From the NCBI RefSeq assembly GCF_004801395.1, contig NZ_SSOA01000001.1, positions 558,001 to 622,000 of the forward strand: DNA of 64,000 bases, written 5' to 3'. The stretch is from Gillisella terrae. GTDB taxonomy: Bacteria > Pseudomonadota > Alphaproteobacteria > Rhizobiales > Rhizobiaceae. The notes under the pieces are model-generated. The model ran no database searches, was not told the DNA's origin, and saw nothing but the letters and a program-made list of their open reading frames with translations. A program made the position numbers and the translations under genes. Position 1 is the first letter of the stretch; each line of letters opens with the position of its first letter. Of this stretch, positions 63,701 to 64,000 are shown piece by piece.

Positions 63701-63726
63701 GAATATTATTTCTATAAAATCTATGG
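63701..63726 (+). promoter_or_regulatory. Motif shared with 61658-61683
   Basis: GAATATTATTTCTATAAAAT then CTATGG: 19 of 26 bases agree with the element before the small-ORF operon. AT-rich region about 160 bp upstream of the LLM gene. Confidence 0.5.
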
Positions 63727-63786
63727 AAATTATACACAAATAGACAAGCGAAAACGTCTATGACCCCTCGCGGTGTCAACAATGCC

Positions 63787-63822
63787 TCATGATGGGAGAT
63801 GTCGATCAGACGTCTCTCATGA
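63787..63822 (+). promoter_or_regulatory. Leader hairpin before the LLM gene
   Basis: TCATGA...TCATGA outer arms and GAGATGTC/GACGTCTC inner arms, loop GATCA, with a 3-nt bulge. Fully paired as RNA on the plus strand (one G-U), 64 nt before the ATG. No U tract follows. Confidence 0.4.
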
Positions 63823-63885
63823 ACAGAAAAGAAGCACGGATTTGATCGCATGATGATGGTCAAATTTACAAACAGGATTTGCACG

Positions 63886-64000
63886 ATGGCCAAGACAGAT
63901 CAGCCTCTCGACTTTCTCTGGTTTATCCCAACCTCTGGTGATGGCACCTATCTCGGCTCCGACGATTTGAGCCGGCCAGCCGATCCGGGGTATTTTCGCG
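63886..64000 (+). CDS. LLM-class flavin-dependent oxidoreductase, SsuD-like (5' part)
   Basis: Only the first 38 codons are present, ending at the window edge. MAKTDQPLDFLWFIPTSGDG and TYLGSDDLSRPADPGYF match the start of alkanesulfonate-monooxygenase-like (LLM) enzymes, which use reduced flavin to release sulfite from sulfonates. ATG 63886 has AGGA 8 nt before it; in-frame ATGs at 63850-63856 lack this. Assignment from the short piece and context. Confidence 0.75.
   Translation, partial: MAKTDQPLDFLWFIPTSGDGTYLGSDDLSRPADPGYFR

Overview
The window reads as chromosome of an alphaproteobacterium of the order Hyphomicrobiales (Rhizobiales), most like Rhizobiaceae/Brucellaceae. The signs are the gene order erpA/dgt-argS-SPOR-nagZ-scpAB-tatABC-serS-surE-pcm-M23, a fused secDF, class I phaC, two DUF1127 genes, and RIME-like intergenic palindromes of the kind seen in rhizobia. 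Codon use looks even throughout. I see no prophage, insertion sequence, CRISPR array or rRNA operon. Products are assigned by reading the protein sequences and recalling families; no database search was possible.

Layout. 1-2.3 kb: end of xthA, a purine permease and erpA. 2.5-17.6 kb: a long rightward housekeeping block for dNTP control, Arg-tRNA synthesis, envelope/septum (SPOR, NagZ, DipM/NlpD-like M23), chromosome condensation (ScpAB), Tat export, SerS and repair/survival (SurE, Pcm). 17.7-25.5 kb: a DUF815 ATPase, yajC-secDF, two homologues of mitochondrial complex I assembly factors (Mth938/NDUFAF3-like and squalene/phytoene-synthase-like NDUFAF6-like), and trmFO. 25.6-28.9 kb: two DUF1127 genes, an array of three anti-Shine-Dalgarno hairpins that looks like a cuckoo-type sRNA locus, and a DUF2157/GDYXXLXY pair. 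28.9-36 kb: tRNA-Leu, tig, a fluoride-riboswitch-controlled CLC channel, and an ABC importer without a binding protein. 36-46.8 kb: cspA, sthA, an orphan peptide-binding protein, an aminotransferase, radC-map, a divergent LysR/yeiH pair and sfsA. 46.8-54.2 kb: phaC, an aminotransferase, hom and recJ. 54.2-59.4 kb: three tRNA-Glu copies, envelope lipoproteins, gloA, a double cold-shock protein, DUF192, tRNA-Pro, an NDUFS4-like subunit and tRNA-Arg. 59.5-64 kb: an apparent organosulfur cluster with an Rrf2 regulator, a SfnB/DszC-like flavoprotein, two small ORFs, a COG4529 FAD/NAD(P) protein and the start of an alkanesulfonate-monooxygenase-like gene.

Most interesting signals: (1) three consecutive stem-loops at 26702-26812 that all present CUCCUCCC-type loops on the minus strand, upstream of two same-strand DUF1127 genes; (2) a good fluoride (crcB) riboswitch at 32419-32481 with a promoter placed to start at its 5' end, in front of a CLC with a fluoride-type filter; (3) a 26-nt motif shared by two leaders of the sulfur cluster, plus two unnamed small ORFs, one coupled by ATGA to the flavoprotein; (4) eight copies of a RIME-like mosaic palindrome whose terminal hairpin varies in arm length.
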